Positions 1 through 10,829 of a stretch of 64,000 nt of DNA are shown here, piece after piece. Within the stretch, counting starts at the first letter, position 1, and each line of letters begins with the position of its first letter. The notes beneath the pieces are model-generated. The model was not told the origin of the DNA. It saw only the letters and a program-made list of their open reading frames with translations, and searched no databases. The translations under genes were made by a program, and so were the position numbers. Origin of the DNA: Vibrio metschnikovii CIP 69.14 (GTDB taxonomy: Bacteria; Pseudomonadota; Gammaproteobacteria; Enterobacterales; Vibrionaceae); NCBI RefSeq assembly GCF_000176155.1, contig NZ_ACZO01000006.1, positions 1,054,001-1,118,000 on the forward strand, written 5' to 3'.

Positions 1-920
1 ACACCAGTAAGCATTTGGTCATAGACCATAGAAAGTTCTTGCAACTTCTCTCTGCGCCACGATTGTTGTTGCACCATTTGGATAGAATGGCAGAGAGCAT
101 AAGCTTGTGCTGGCGGCATCGCCGTTGAATAGACATGATGACGAGCAAATTGAGTTAAATAATCTCCCAAAGCCTCACTACATAAGATTGCTGCTCCCGA
201 TAAACCAAGCGCTTTACCAAAGGTGACGACCAAAATATCGGGGTGAATTCCTGCTTGCGCGCAGCTTCCTCGCCCTTGCTCCCCCAAAACACCAATACCA
301 TGGGCATCATCAACCATCAGCCATGCTCGTTGATCAACCTGCTGCTGGATTGATGATAAAGGCGCTCTATCACCATCCATACTGAATACCCCCTCAGTGA
401 CTACCAACGCGTGCTGGGATGAATGGGCGGTTAACAATTGCTTAAGGTGTTCAAGATTATTGTGCTGAAAGCGCCGTAATTGAGCTGAAGATAATAGACC
501 AGCTTCAATCAACGAGGCATGATTAAGCTTATCTTGTAAGAGCAGGTCCCCCTCCTCTAACAAGGTGAACAACAGGGCTTGATTGGCGCTAAAGCCAGAG
601 CTAAATAAAATAGCTCGAGGATACCCTAACCACTCGCAAAGCAAGGCTTCAAGCCGCTGATGCGCGGGTGAAAAACCACTCACTAATAGTGAAGCGCCGC
701 TGCCAGCACCAAAGTGAGCTAAGCCTTGCTGCCACGCTTCAACTAATGAGCGGTCTCTCGCTAATCCTAAATAATCATTACTCGCAAAATGATCATACTT
801 TCGCCCTGCGTGAACTAATTGCGCTGAATCTGTTGTTTGAACTGCTGACAATTGGCGGGTTAAGCCTCGTTGGTTTCGCTCATTCAGCGCATACTCAATC
901 CGTTGCTCAAAGGCTAGCAT
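1..920 (-). CDS. bioF: 8-amino-7-oxononanoate synthase (KAPA synthase), 3' end cut by window edge
   Basis: BioF condenses pimeloyl-ACP (or pimeloyl-CoA) with L-alanine to make KAPA, the first step of biotin ring assembly; it is a cytosolic PLP enzyme. About 306 codons are visible, read leftward from ATG at 918-920. Translation gives family hallmarks: a [13 protein letters not shown] segment near residue 50, an [10 protein letters not shown] segment, a [11 protein letters not shown] segment, the [11 protein letters not shown] segment whose Asp and His contact PLP, and a VTFGKALG segment bearing the Schiff-base lysine. The C-terminus lies outside the window. The start overlaps the end of bioB by 14 nt, so the two are translationally linked in one operon under the BirA-like box upstream of bioB. 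The assignment is secure. Confidence 0.95.
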   Translation of the reverse strand, partial: MLAFEQRIEYALNERNQRGLTRQLSAVQTTDSAQLVHAGRKYDHFASNDYLGLARDRSLVEAWQQGLAHFGAGSGASLLVSGFSPAHQRLEALLCEWLGYPRAILFSSGFSANQALLFTLLEEGDLLLQDKLNHASLIEAGLLSSAQLRRFQHNNLEHLKQLLTAHSSQHALVVTEGVFSMDGDRAPLSSIQQQVDQRAWLMVDDAHGIGVLGEQGRGSCAQAGIHPDILVVTFGKALGLSGAAILCSEALGDYLTQFARHHVYSTAMPPAQAYALCHSIQMVQQQSWRREKLQELSMVYDQMLTG

Positions 921-1959
921 CGTAAAACAGATCCGTATTACTTGGTCTTGATGCAACACGTTCAATCACTTGATCGAGCAGATCGTTTTCTGTCACTTGA
1001 TCTGGTTTTTGAATCGCTTGTTGACGATTAATACCTAACTTATTAAACAGCTGCAGATCACTGTCTTCAGCAGGATTTGGCGTAGTTAATAATTTGCAAC
1101 CATAGAAGATTGAGTTGGCACCAGCCATAAAACACAGTGCCTGCATCTGTTCGTTCATCTTCTCTCTCCCTGCGGATAAACGCACCGCAGATTTTGGCAT
1201 CATGATCCGTGCAACCGCAATTAACCTTATAAAATCAAAAGGCTCAACCTCTTCTGCACTCGCGAGTGGTGTTCCTTGAACTTTAACCAGCATATTAATC
1301 GGCACACTTTCAGGTTGAGTCGGTAGGTTGGCCAACTCAACGAGCAGGCCAGCACGATCATCAACACTTTCTCCCATGCCGATGATCCCGCCAGAACAAA
1401 TTTTCATTCCTGAATCACGGACATGAGACAGGGTATCTAAACGGTCTTGATAGGTTCGCGTGGTAATAATATTGCCATAAAATTCAGGAGAGGTATCAAG
1501 GTTATGGTTGTAATAATCTAATCCCGCTTGCGCTAGCTCATACGCTTGCTCTGCACTAAGCATGCCTAACGTCATACAGGTTTCTAGCCCTTTTTCTTTG
1601 ACACCAGCAATCATCGCTTTCAACAACGGCATATCGCGCGCTTTGGGGTTTTTCCATGCTGCTCCCATGCAAAATCGCGTCGATCCCGATTGCTTGGCTT
1701 TTTCCGCCGCGTCTAAAACACGCTCTACTTCCATAAGTCGCTCTTTATCAACATCAGTCCGATAATGAGCACTTTGTGGACAATATTTGCAATCTTCCGG
1801 ACAAGCCCCAGTTTTGATCGATAATAAGGTACTGACTTGAACATGATTGTGGGGGTGAAACTGACGATGAACTTGCTGCGCAGTAAATAACAAATCCATA
1901 AATGGTTGATCAAGCAGCGCAGTAACCTCCGCCCTTGTCCAGTTGTGACGTACTTCCAC
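907..1959 (-). CDS. bioB: Biotin synthase
   Basis: BioB is a radical-SAM enzyme that inserts sulfur into dethiobiotin, the last step of biotin synthesis. The 350-residue product has the radical-SAM cysteines at C53, C57 and C60 within [10 protein letters not shown], the same numbering as E. coli BioB, followed by YCPQSAHY and the conserved YYNHNLDT and SAGREKM segments. Length is normal for the family. It is the first gene of the leftward bioB-bioF operon; bioF overlaps its 3' end. A BirA-like operator lies about 70-100 bp upstream of the start, so repression by biotinyl-AMP-loaded BirA is expected. Confidence 0.97.
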   Translation of the reverse strand: MEVRHNWTRAEVTALLDQPFMDLLFTAQQVHRQFHPHNHVQVSTLLSIKTGACPEDCKYCPQSAHYRTDVDKERLMEVERVLDAAEKAKQSGSTRFCMGAAWKNPKARDMPLLKAMIAGVKEKGLETCMTLGMLSAEQAYELAQAGLDYYNHNLDTSPEFYGNIITTRTYQDRLDTLSHVRDSGMKICSGGIIGMGESVDDRAGLLVELANLPTQPESVPINMLVKVQGTPLASAEEVEPFDFIRLIAVARIMMPKSAVRLSAGREKMNEQMQALCFMAGANSIFYGCKLLTTPNPAEDSDLQLFNKLGINRQQAIQKPDQVTENDLLDQVIERVASRPSNTDLFYDASL

Positions 1960-2028
1960 GAGTAATCCTTAGCAATGTGCCTTGCTTGGTGACATTTATG
2001 CGCCGTAGTCTACTGAAGCGACACCAGC

Positions 2029-2060
2029 TGTCAACATAAATAGAATTAAAATGGTTTACA
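2029..2060. promoter_or_regulatory. BirA-like operator upstream of bioB
   Basis: TGTCAAC (2029-2035) and GTTTACA (2054-2060) are separated by 18 bp. This matches the arm sequence and spacing of the E. coli bio operator (TGTAAAC-N18-GTTTACA) with one mismatch in the left arm. It lies upstream of bioB on the leftward side. BirA binding is inferred from sequence only. Confidence 0.75.
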
Positions 2061-2394
2061 CAAGCTCAAATAATAACCATGCAAATAAATGCTGATGTCA
2101 TGAGTATGAGAACGCTTAATTAAGCAGATAAACTTCAAGTCAAATATAATTTTATGTTTAAATGTAGAAATTTTTATTTATAAATTTATAAGTAAACTAT
2201 CAATCATCAAAATTTATTCAACTCTTCCATATTGATTAAAAATCATCTAGGGCGAAGTTTCTATTTTTAAAAATAAAATCTAATGAAACCAATTGTTTCT
2301 ATTTGTTTCTGTGATATATTCACGCGCGTCCAAGTTGGTTGGATATGCAGTATTAAATAAAGTATTAGTAATAAATAATAAGAAAGGAATTATC
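2061..2394. other. AT-rich intergenic stretch between bioB and the exported-protein gene
   Basis: These 334 bases are strongly AT-rich compared with the flanking bio genes. They hold the upstream part of the open frame of the next gene but no credible separate gene. A promoter for the exported protein must lie here, but I cannot single out one convincing -35/-10 pair. Confidence 0.5.
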
Positions 2395-2985
2395 GTGAAT
2401 AAATTAGGCTTACCTAAATTAGCTTTGATATTATTACTAGGTTCATCTTGCGCCAATGCAAATATCATCAGTGGCGTTGCAGGTGTCGGTTATGGGTTTG
2501 GTGGTGAGAAGATTTTCGAAGGTCTTTACACCAATGGCAAAACTGATGACGTTAAAAGTAATGAAGGGATCTCTATTTTTGGTGGTATTGATATCAATCT
2601 CGCCCAAAATATTACCGTTCGCGGCACGGTAGGTTATAAATTCGACTCTATTTCCGCAACCAATGGTGACGTTAGTTTCAGTCGAGTACCACTAGAGTTA
2701 ATCGTATTCAAAGGCTTTAATAATCATAAAATTGGAGCAGGCATTACTCATCAGAAGAATGTCAAATTTGAATGTAAGGTGAAAGGCATATGCAGTGGGG
2801 ATGTTGAGTTTGATGATGCTACTGGTTTTGTCGCTCAATATGAATACGCATTTGCTCCAGCCAAAATGTCAAAAAACCATTTTGCCATTGGTGTAAAGTA
2901 CACCAATATTGAATATTCAACACCGCTCCTCCATAAAGACATTGATGGTAGCGGCTTTGATGTTCACCTTGCTTATTTATTCTAA
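2395..2985 (+). CDS. Small exported beta-barrel-like outer membrane protein, function unknown
   Basis: The chosen start is GTG at 2395, preceded by AAAGGA with good spacing. It gives a 196-residue precursor with a signal peptide (NKLGLPKLALILLLGSSCANA, cleavage after about residue 21-22). The open frame runs further upstream, but that part is not signal-like. The mature part has alternating hydrophobic/polar strands, many glycines, two cysteines in the CKVKGICSG stretch and a C-terminal aromatic (FDVHLAYLF), as expected of an 8-stranded OmpX/OmpA-like barrel. I do not recognise a specific family. It sits between the divergent bioB and bioA genes in AT-rich DNA, which suggests a later insertion. 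No biotin role can be deduced from sequence, although a porin-like role is possible. Confidence 0.7.
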   Translation: MNKLGLPKLALILLLGSSCANANIISGVAGVGYGFGGEKIFEGLYTNGKTDDVKSNEGISIFGGIDINLAQNITVRGTVGYKFDSISATNGDVSFSRVPLELIVFKGFNNHKIGAGITHQKNVKFECKVKGICSGDVEFDDATGFVAQYEYAFAPAKMSKNHFAIGVKYTNIEYSTPLLHKDIDGSGFDVHLAYLF

Positions 2986-3180
2986 TTTTTATTAAAGTGT
3001 AAATAGCATTATATCAATAGACTAGAGGGAGCTGGATTGGCTCACCTCTTATCACTACAGTTCGCTAAGACTGCATATTCCCACTCCCGCCACATCACCT
3101 AGTCATTACGCTGATCTATCCTTTTTTGTTTACCCATCTGACAAGCTTGTGCTTGGATTTGTAATTGCCCCAAGCTAGAC

Positions 3181-3211
3181 TGTCAACATTTTAAAACTCA
3201 TTGAGTTTACA
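3181..3211. promoter_or_regulatory. BirA-like operator upstream of bioA
   Basis: TGTCAAC (3181-3187) and GTTTACA (3205-3211) are separated by 17 bp, about 40 bp before the bioA start. Both arms are identical to those of the box upstream of bioB. This looks like a second, independent BirA operator serving the rightward bioA promoter. Confidence 0.72.
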
Positions 3212-3250
3212 ACAGATGACTTTAAGCTCTCACTTAAGTATGGACTTTTC

Positions 3251-4534
3251 ATGGATTTAGCTTTTGATCGCCAACATATCTGGCACCCTTATACGTCAAC
3301 CATTAACCCGTTAACTTGTTATCCCGTCACTCATGCACAAGGCGTCACTCTCTACTTAGAAGATGGCAAAACATTGGTTGATGGCATGTCGTCTTGGTGG
3401 GCGGCAATCCATGGTTATAATCATCCAGCTTTAAATCAAGCGGCGCATCAGCAAGTGGATAAAATGTCCCATATCATGTTTGGGGGCTTAACCCATCAAC
3501 CCGCGATTGATCTCTGTAAACAGCTATTAGCATTAACACCTGATAATTTGCAGCAAGTGTTTCTCGCCGATTCCGGCTCAGTCGCGGTGGAGGTTAGCCT
3601 GAAAATGGCGCTACAGTATTGGCACGCCAAAGGTGAACAACGCGCTAAATTTCTTACCTTACGTCATGGCTATCATGGTGATACTTTCGCTGCAATGTCA
3701 GTGACTGATCCGGATAACTCAATGCATAGCCTATATAAAGGCTTTTTACCTGAGCACATTTTCGCTGATTCACCAAAAACTGGTTTTTATGATCGTTGGC
3801 AAGAGTCTGATATTGACGATTTTCGCAGCAAGATCGCGCGCCATCATCAACAGATTGCCGCGGTGATCCTTGAGCCGATAGTCCAGGGGGCTGGGGGTAT
3901 GCGCATCTATCATCCACAATTTCTGCGTGAAGTACGCCGACTTTGTGATCACTATAACGTGCTGTTAATTGTTGATGAAATTGCTACCGGTTTTGGTCGA
4001 ACGGGGAAATTGTTTGCTTGTCAGCATGCCGATATACAGCCAGATATTCTGTGCCTTGGTAAAGCCTTAACCGGCGGTTATATGACCCTTGCGGCAACAT
4101 TAACCAGCAAGCTAGTCGCTGATACGGTTTGTAGTGGTGAAGCTGGGTGCTTTATGCACGGACCAACCTTTATGGGTAATCCTTTAGCTTGTGCTGTCGC
4201 TTCCGCGAGTCTGGCACTGATTGCCAAAGGAGATTGGCAAACACAAGTGGCTAATATTGAAAGCCAATTTACCAAACGTTTACCCGATTTTACCACCTAC
4301 CGACACGTAAAAGACGTGCGCTGGCTTGGCGCCATTGGCGTCATAGAAACCCACCATCCAGTCAATATGAGCGTGATTCAAGCACTGTTTGTCGAGCTTG
4401 GCGTATGGATCCGGCCTTTTGGCCGCTTGATTTATCTCATGCCACCTTATATCAGTGACAGTAAACATATTGATAGCCTATTAGATGCGGTAGAGACGGC
4501 TGTGCAAAATGACGCCTGTTTCCAAATAAGCTAG
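3251..4534 (+). CDS. bioA: Adenosylmethionine-8-amino-7-oxononanoate aminotransferase
   Basis: BioA transfers an amino group from SAM to KAPA to give 7,8-diaminopelargonate. The 427-residue class III PLP aminotransferase shows the N-terminal HIWHPYTS signature, the GMSSWWAAIHGYNHP segment, the VDEIATGFGRTGK segment, and the Schiff-base lysine K271 in LGKALTGGY. Length matches the family (E. coli 429). It is transcribed away from bioB and is monocistronic here, ending before a bidirectional terminator shared with serS. A BirA-like box precedes it. Confidence 0.97.
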   Translation: MDLAFDRQHIWHPYTSTINPLTCYPVTHAQGVTLYLEDGKTLVDGMSSWWAAIHGYNHPALNQAAHQQVDKMSHIMFGGLTHQPAIDLCKQLLALTPDNLQQVFLADSGSVAVEVSLKMALQYWHAKGEQRAKFLTLRHGYHGDTFAAMSVTDPDNSMHSLYKGFLPEHIFADSPKTGFYDRWQESDIDDFRSKIARHHQQIAAVILEPIVQGAGGMRIYHPQFLREVRRLCDHYNVLLIVDEIATGFGRTGKLFACQHADIQPDILCLGKALTGGYMTLAATLTSKLVADTVCSGEAGCFMHGPTFMGNPLACAVASASLALIAKGDWQTQVANIESQFTKRLPDFTTYRHVKDVRWLGAIGVIETHHPVNMSVIQALFVELGVWIRPFGRLIYLMPPYISDSKHIDSLLDAVETAVQNDACFQIS

Positions 4535-4587
4535 CAATAAACGAAAACTCGTTTTAAATCGATAGCGCGCAGCTTAGCATCCAACAA

Positions 4588-4614
4588 AAAACCGACGCAC
4601 TGAGCGTCGGTTTT
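4588..4614. terminator. Bidirectional intrinsic terminator between bioA and serS
   Basis: AAAACCGACGC (4588-4598) pairs perfectly with GCGTCGGTTTT (4604-4614) around a 5-nt loop. The A- and T-tracts on both sides let it end both the rightward bioA and the leftward serS transcripts. Confidence 0.85.
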
Positions 4615-4634
4615 GAGTAACAATAAGGCAGAAA

Positions 4635-5957
<1,323 letters not shown>

Positions 5958-6043
5958 TTAATGTTGTGAAGAAACATGGACGTTGTTTTTTTGAACAACA
6001 TCACACGTATTGAATTTACTCAGCCAAAGATAACCAAAAGCCA

Positions 6044-7393
6044 CTACTTTTCATAGCGCTTTTGTGGGCTTTTTGCGTCTAAATCGGCTAGATACTGGAG
6101 TTTTTCCGCAATCTTAGTTTCTAATCCTCGATTGGTTGGAAAGTAGTAGCGTTTTCCAACCATTTCTGGAGGCAAGTAACGCTCACCAGCGGCAAAAGCC
6201 CCAGGCTCATCATGGGCATAACGGTATTCCGCACCATACCCGAGATCTTTCATTAAATGAGTCGGTGCATTACGCAAATGTGCTGGCACCTCATACTCTG
6301 GCAAGTTACGAGCATCATTCAGGGCCTGTTTCCAAGCGGTATAAACTGCATTACTTTTCGGAGCACAGGCCAAATAAACCACCGCTTGAGCAATCGCGCG
6401 CTCACCTTCAGCTGGACCGACACGGGTAAAACAGTCCCAAGCAGAGAGAGCGACTTGCATTGCTCTTGGGTCTGCATTACCCACATCTTCAGAAGCAATC
6501 GCGAGTAAACGACGCGCAATATATAATGGGTCGCACCCTGCGCTGATCATTCTCGCCATCCAATACAAAGCGGCATCGGCATTGGAACCACGAATCGACT
6601 TGTGTAATGCCGAGATTAAGTCGTACCAAATATCGCCTTTATTATCAAAACGAGCGACTTTTTCTCCCGCCACTTCAGCCAATAAACTGAGCGTGATCTG
6701 TTTACGGCCTTGCGCATCTTGACTTGCCATGTCATACAACAGTTCTAAATAATTGAGCGACATTCGTGCATCGCCATTAACCAACTCGGCGAGCCGCTGC
6801 AAAACGTTATCATGAAAATCAGCTGGATGTTGGCCAAGCCCTTTTTGCTTGTCATCAATCGCTTGTTGCAGCGTTTGTAAAATCTCATCAACACTCAATG
6901 AGGTAAGTTTGTAAACCCGTGCACGAGATAACAAAGCATTATTTAACTCAAATGACGGGTTCTCTGTTGTCGCGCCTATAAAGGTCACCGTTCCATCTTC
7001 AATATACGGTAAAAAAGCATCTTGCTGTGATTTATTAAAGCGATGAACCTCGTCGACAAAAAGAATCGTCCTCCGCCCGACGCGCTGATTTTCTCTCGCT
7101 CTATCGATAGCCGCACGAATCTCTTTAACGCCGGACGTGACGGCTGAGACACGCTCTACTTCAGCATTCGCGTAATTGGCAGCGACTTCAGCTAGCGTCG
7201 TTTTTCCAGTTCCCGGCGGGCCCCAAAGAATCATTGAGTGAAGATGCCCCGCCTGTAACGCACGACGCAGTGGTTTATCTTGGCCAAGAATGTGCTGCTG
7301 GCCAATATATTGCTCAATGGTTTGTGGCCTCATACGTGCCGCAAGGGGACGAAAATCTTCATCCCCTGAAAAATCTAAACGGTAATTACTCAC
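6044..7393 (-). CDS. rarA: Replication-associated recombination protein A (AAA+ ATPase)
   Basis: RarA/MgsA is a tetrameric clamp-loader-like ATPase that acts at stalled replication forks and binds SSB and DNA ends. The 449-residue product has Walker [10 protein letters not shown] at about residues 58-66, Walker [13 protein letters not shown], the sensor-1 [12 protein letters not shown] segment, and the C-terminal tetramerisation region with [11 protein letters not shown] and EDVGNADP. Length equals the family norm (E. coli 447). It sits 21 nt after lolA on the same strand, a conserved gamma-proteobacterial pairing, and is followed by serS. Confidence 0.97.
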   Translation of the reverse strand: MSNYRLDFSGDEDFRPLAARMRPQTIEQYIGQQHILGQDKPLRRALQAGHLHSMILWGPPGTGKTTLAEVAANYANAEVERVSAVTSGVKEIRAAIDRARENQRVGRRTILFVDEVHRFNKSQQDAFLPYIEDGTVTFIGATTENPSFELNNALLSRARVYKLTSLSVDEILQTLQQAIDDKQKGLGQHPADFHDNVLQRLAELVNGDARMSLNYLELLYDMASQDAQGRKQITLSLLAEVAGEKVARFDNKGDIWYDLISALHKSIRGSNADAALYWMARMISAGCDPLYIARRLLAIASEDVGNADPRAMQVALSAWDCFTRVGPAEGERAIAQAVVYLACAPKSNAVYTAWKQALNDARNLPEYEVPAHLRNAPTHLMKDLGYGAEYRYAHDEPGAFAAGERYLPPEMVGKRYYFPTNRGLETKIAEKLQYLADLDAKSPQKRYEK

Positions 7394-7414
7394 GATCGCT
7401 CATTGATTCCGTGA

Positions 7415-8008
7415 TTAGCGTTGATCATCAACATCAACCCCATCGGGGATGACAAATTGAAAACGGCTGATAGGCGGCTTTTGCAAAGTGACATCATGGA
7501 AGGTAAAACGACTTTGCTGACCATCTTGCTCGATGACGGTAAATCCAGTCACTTTCCCTTGTGCATCAATCACGATCTGAAAACGTCCTTGGTTCGATTC
7601 AAAGGTAATCGGTGTTAAGGTAAACACATCGCCTTCAGCTTCGACTTGGTACGCATTCCAATCACTGGCTTGATTACGAGTCAGTAATATAAAAGGTGTC
7701 TGCTCAGTGGCTTGTTGCTGATTATAAATTGAGACTTGTTCGATAAATGGGCTGTAATACCACAGTGTTTGTCCATCGGAGACCAAGATATTTTCATCCG
7801 GTTCAAAGGTTTCCCAGCGAAACAATCCCGGACGAGCCACTTCAACGGTGCCCTTACCTTCCATGACTGTTTCCCCTTCTGGACTCAGCACTTGCTGATC
7901 AAACTGGGCACTAAAACCTTCGGTTAATGCTAAACGCTGACTCAGCGTCTCTTTAGGACTCGCCAATACCGAAAAGCTACAAAACAGCAGCACTATCCAT
8001 TTTTTCAT
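7415..8008 (-). CDS. lolA: Outer-membrane lipoprotein carrier protein
   Basis: LolA is the periplasmic chaperone that takes lipoproteins from LolCDE to LolB. The start at 8008 ([16 protein letters not shown]) gives a 197-residue precursor with a clear signal peptide and an AGGAG ribosome site. The frame is open 23 codons further upstream, but that part is not signal-like. Mature-domain hallmarks include [51 protein letters not shown] and the C-terminal [25 protein letters not shown]. It is followed closely by rarA. Confidence 0.96.
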   Translation of the reverse strand: MKKWIVLLFCSFSVLASPKETLSQRLALTEGFSAQFDQQVLSPEGETVMEGKGTVEVARPGLFRWETFEPDENILVSDGQTLWYYSPFIEQVSIYNQQQATEQTPFILLTRNQASDWNAYQVEAEGDVFTLTPITFESNQGRFQIVIDAQGKVTGFTVIEQDGQQSRFTFHDVTLQKPPISRFQFVIPDGVDVDDQR

Positions 8009-8145
8009 TTTATTTTTACTCCTGACAACCTGACTTAAGGATAAATCCGTGATGATTAACCGCATCAATATCTTCAATGGTAAGGTATAACGGCTTTCCT
8101 TGTTTTATATGTCAACATTCGGTAGAAAAAGTTCGTGGTTAAACC

Positions 8146-8177
8146 GCGTCATGTCGAAAACAAGGTTGACATGACGC
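8146..8177. other. Perfect 10-bp inverted repeat between lolA and the SEC-C gene
   Basis: GCGTCATGTC (8146-8155) and GACATGACGC (8168-8177) form a perfect stem with a 12-nt loop just past the 3' end of the leftward SEC-C protein gene and before lolA. No clear U-tract follows on either strand. It is therefore either an atypical terminator or an operator for lolA. Confidence 0.45.
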
Positions 8178-8190
8178 CGTCTAAGTGTGG

Positions 8191-8811
8191 TTATTGGCCA
8201 CAGCAATGCTTGAATTTTTTACCACTCGAACATGGACAAGCGTCGTTACGCCCAACTTGTTTATAAGGATTAATGGTTTGGGCTTTAGCACCAAGCATCG
8301 CTTCATCGGCGGCCAGCGCCACCTCATGAACCATTAAATCCAGTTGTTCAATCATATGCGCTAACGAGGGCAATGATTGATAACCCGCGGCTTGCATCTG
8401 CTGATGAGTCCCCGCTTCATCAATCGCCAACATTAAGGTGGTTAATAACGCTTGTAGCATGCGTAATGAACCATCGGAATGACTGCTCGTCTGCCATTGC
8501 GGTTCGATCATCGGCCATAGACTCATAAACCCCTGAGCAAACTCTGTTAACCCCTTTTCACGTGATTCTGCGTGTTGCGATAAAAGACTTAACAACGCAA
8601 ATTGATTGGCTTTAAGCTGCTGATACTGTGCATTGATCTGGGCGGTAACCAAAGGTTCCAGTTCATCGACATTGTCTGGAAACAACTCACTTAACCACTG
8701 CTTAGGATCCAGTGGCTGAGTAGCAAAATTCGCCGCTAATATACTGCCTTCGATAAACAAGGGGGATACAGAGCAGAAGTGCTTAGGGAGCATTATCAAT
8801 GGGTAGTTCAT
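8191..8811 (-). CDS. YecA/UPF0149-like protein with C-terminal SEC-C zinc motif
   Basis: This 206-residue soluble protein has an all-helical N-terminal region (about residues 25-175) resembling the UPF0149/YecA-YgfB group. It ends in a textbook SEC-C motif, VGRNDACPCSSGKKFKHCCG, with the CPC...HCC zinc ligands. SEC-C tails in SecA bind zinc and contact SecB and the ribosome; in stand-alone YecA-type proteins a SecA- or ribosome-linked role has been proposed. It is divergent from dusC. The N-terminal start may be a few codons further in. The precise function is unknown. Confidence 0.8.
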   Translation of the reverse strand: MNYPLIMLPKHFCSVSPLFIEGSILAANFATQPLDPKQWLSELFPDNVDELEPLVTAQINAQYQQLKANQFALLSLLSQHAESREKGLTEFAQGFMSLWPMIEPQWQTSSHSDGSLRMLQALLTTLMLAIDEAGTHQQMQAAGYQSLPSLAHMIEQLDLMVHEVALAADEAMLGAKAQTINPYKQVGRNDACPCSSGKKFKHCCGQ

Positions 8812-8991
8812 AAATTATCGGTATCGGTCAATTAAGATTGACACAGTATAAACGTAAACCGTTGTCAGTTGCAGCCATGATCCGAGTATCACTTGCTACA
8901 ATCGATCCGTAAGACGACAAAAGAGGATGACTCATCGCCCATCTGCCACTACAATCTCGCGTCTTTGCTATTGGCGGTACCACTCTTTATT

Positions 8992-9939
8992 ATGCGCGTT
9001 ATTTTAGGCCCAATGGAGGGCGTTCTTGACCACTTGATGCGTCAAATGCTCACCGAAATCAATGATTACGATTTTTGCGTCACCGAATTTGTTCGCGTGG
9101 TCAATTTGCTCCTACCGGATCATGTTTTCTATCGTCTTTGTCCCGAGCTTAAACACGCTTCACGCACTCAATCCGGCACCCCAATCAAAGTCCAGCTTTT
9201 AGGCCAAGAGCCACAATGGATGGCAGAAAACGCCGTGCGCGCCGCAGAATTAGGCGCCTATGGCGTTGATCTCAATTTTGGTTGTCCCGCGAAAATGGTC
9301 AATAAAAGCAAAGGCGGCGCGGCACTGCTGCAACACCCTGAATTGATTTATCAGGTGGTTAAAGCCTGCCGTGACGCGGTACCGAAACATATCCCTGTCA
9401 GCGCTAAAATTCGCTTAGGCTGGGAAGATCCTAATGACTGTTTTGACATTGTCGATGCGGTGACTCAGGCAGGGGCCGATGAGCTGACCGTACATGCGCG
9501 AACCAAAGCGGGTGGCTACAAAGCCAGTGAAATTCAGTGGGACTATATTGATCAGATCCGCCAAAAAAGCACCATCCCTTTGATAGCCAACGGTGAAATT
9601 TGGAATTATGCCGATGCTCAAGCTTGTATTAGTACGACTGGTGTTGATTCTTTAATGGTTTGCCGCGGCGCGCTGAATATTCCTAACTTAGGCAATATAG
9701 TCAAATACAACCATGCGCCAATGCCTTGGAATCAAGTTGTCGAATTATTACTCGAGTACTCTGCCTATGAAGTGCGCGGAGATAAAGGTCGCTACTATCC
9801 TAACCGCGTCAAGCAGTGGTTTTCTTATTTACGTCAAGCGTATCCAGAAGCGGCAGAGCTATTTAGAGAGATACGCACGCTGACTGACGTCAACGCCATC
9901 GTGAGCCACTTTCAACGCTATCGCGATCAACTGCGCTAA
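8992..9939 (+). CDS. dusC: tRNA-dihydrouridine(16) synthase
   Basis: DusC is an FMN enzyme that reduces uridine 16 in the tRNA D-loop. The frame is open from 8893, but ATG at 8992 ([17 protein letters not shown]) matches the family N-terminus, gives 315 residues and puts the catalytic Cys at 98 within [19 protein letters not shown], as in E. coli DusC. Also present are the [22 protein letters not shown] and [10 protein letters not shown] segments. The long C-terminal [23 protein letters not shown] region favours DusC over DusA or DusB. It is monocistronic and followed by a strong terminator. Confidence 0.95.
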   Translation: MRVILGPMEGVLDHLMRQMLTEINDYDFCVTEFVRVVNLLLPDHVFYRLCPELKHASRTQSGTPIKVQLLGQEPQWMAENAVRAAELGAYGVDLNFGCPAKMVNKSKGGAALLQHPELIYQVVKACRDAVPKHIPVSAKIRLGWEDPNDCFDIVDAVTQAGADELTVHARTKAGGYKASEIQWDYIDQIRQKSTIPLIANGEIWNYADAQACISTTGVDSLMVCRGALNIPNLGNIVKYNHAPMPWNQVVELLLEYSAYEVRGDKGRYYPNRVKQWFSYLRQAYPEAAELFREIRTLTDVNAIVSHFQRYRDQLR

Positions 9940-9955
9940 TCGGCTCCCAAAACAA

Positions 9956-9988
9956 AACACCGCGCGGCTCAATCAGCGGCGCGGTGTT
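9956..9988. terminator. Intrinsic terminator between dusC and yfbV
   Basis: AACACCGCGC (9956-9965) pairs perfectly with GCGCGGTGTT (9979-9988). A-rich and T-rich flanks allow use in both directions between these convergent genes. Confidence 0.8.
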
Positions 9989-10025
9989 ATTCGTTTATAT
10001 GGTCATATGACCATCGATATCTTAT

Positions 10026-10478
10026 TTAAAACCAGCGCTCTAACGCCCCTTTATCTAACTGACGAAAAGCGCGGTTAAGCACTAAAGCCAGTTCTTTATA
10101 ACGGGGTTTCGCTTTGAGTGGCTCAAGCGCAAAACCCGTCTCAATGATTTTTTGGTGCAATTCACGATACCAGCCTGCCAATGAAGGAGGCAACTGGGTA
10201 TTCGCACGGCTGCCTAACCACCAAATGCCTTGTAATGGCAAACTGATCGCAAACAGAGCCACCACAATGGTTTGTGGCATGGCTTGTAAATTATGAAAGC
10301 TCATTTGAGTCAGTACGCTAATCGCCGCAATGGCTGGCATGACTTTAATGCCAAAACGGGTCGCTTTTATGATACGTGCTTCCGGAAACAGTAAGTTGAG
10401 CTCTTTACGCATTGGCCAGGTATCCATGTACTTTTGGCCATCTCTTAAACTATGGATGATTCCTGCTCTGTTGGCCAT
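10026..10478 (-). CDS. yfbV: UPF0208 family membrane protein YfbV
   Basis: This 150-residue inner-membrane protein begins with the family signature [19 protein letters not shown]. It has two hydrophobic segments, around residues 45-62 ([14 protein letters not shown]) and 68-88 ([20 protein letters not shown]), and a charged C-terminal tail. In E. coli YfbV is linked to the Ter macrodomain; elsewhere its function is unknown. Its position divergent from ackA-pta is the same as in enterobacteria, which supports the assignment. Confidence 0.93.
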   Translation of the reverse strand: MANRAGIIHSLRDGQKYMDTWPMRKELNLLFPEARIIKATRFGIKVMPAIAAISVLTQMSFHNLQAMPQTIVVALFAISLPLQGIWWLGSRANTQLPPSLAGWYRELHQKIIETGFALEPLKAKPRYKELALVLNRAFRQLDKGALERWF

Positions 10479-10829
10479 ACCCTCTCTCCTTCACTGTTGA
10501 TGAACCTTAAGACTAAAAAATAGTTTAATGATTCAACAAATGGCGTAAAAATTTGACGAAAGCTAATATTGTTTCAAATTTTTTTTGTTATACTGAGCCA
10601 TTATCGCTATCCTCTGCGGACTCTCAATCTTATTGTTGCTGTTATTTACAATTTAGGCAACCGTAAGACGAAATCAGCATGGAATGCGTCGACGATTATA
10701 CTGATTCAGTCACGTCCCTATTATACGGATATTCACCGTGTTATTGATCAAGATTAGTTCTCACTTTTTACGGGTTCAGCTATTCTTGTGGTTAAATTTT
10801 ATCCTAACTGATTATACAGGTAGTTATAC
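10479..10829. other. yfbV-ackA divergent intergenic region
   Basis: These 351 bases hold the divergent promoters of yfbV and ackA. Only one motif, an extended -10 listed separately, stands out. The short open frames here lack ribosome sites and family resemblance. Confidence 0.5.
10586..10594 (+). promoter_or_regulatory. Candidate extended -10 promoter for ackA
   Basis: TG-T-TATACT at 10586-10594 fits the extended -10 consensus (TGnTATAAT) and lies at the end of a T-tract. No good -35 is found at 17 bp, as is common for extended -10 promoters. It would give a leader of about 230 nt before ackA. Confidence 0.35.

Noticed and set aside
2293..2394. Upstream ATG-initiated version of the exported protein
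   Set aside because: The extra 34 residues have no signal features and would bury the clear signal peptide that starts at GTG 2395.
8009..8190. No ftsK upstream of lolA, unlike E. coli
   Set aside because: As I recall, Vibrio species keep ftsK elsewhere, so this is probably normal for the group and not a breakpoint.
10569..10757. Open frame in the yfbV-ackA gap
   Set aside because: No ribosome site or family resemblance; it overlaps the promoter region.
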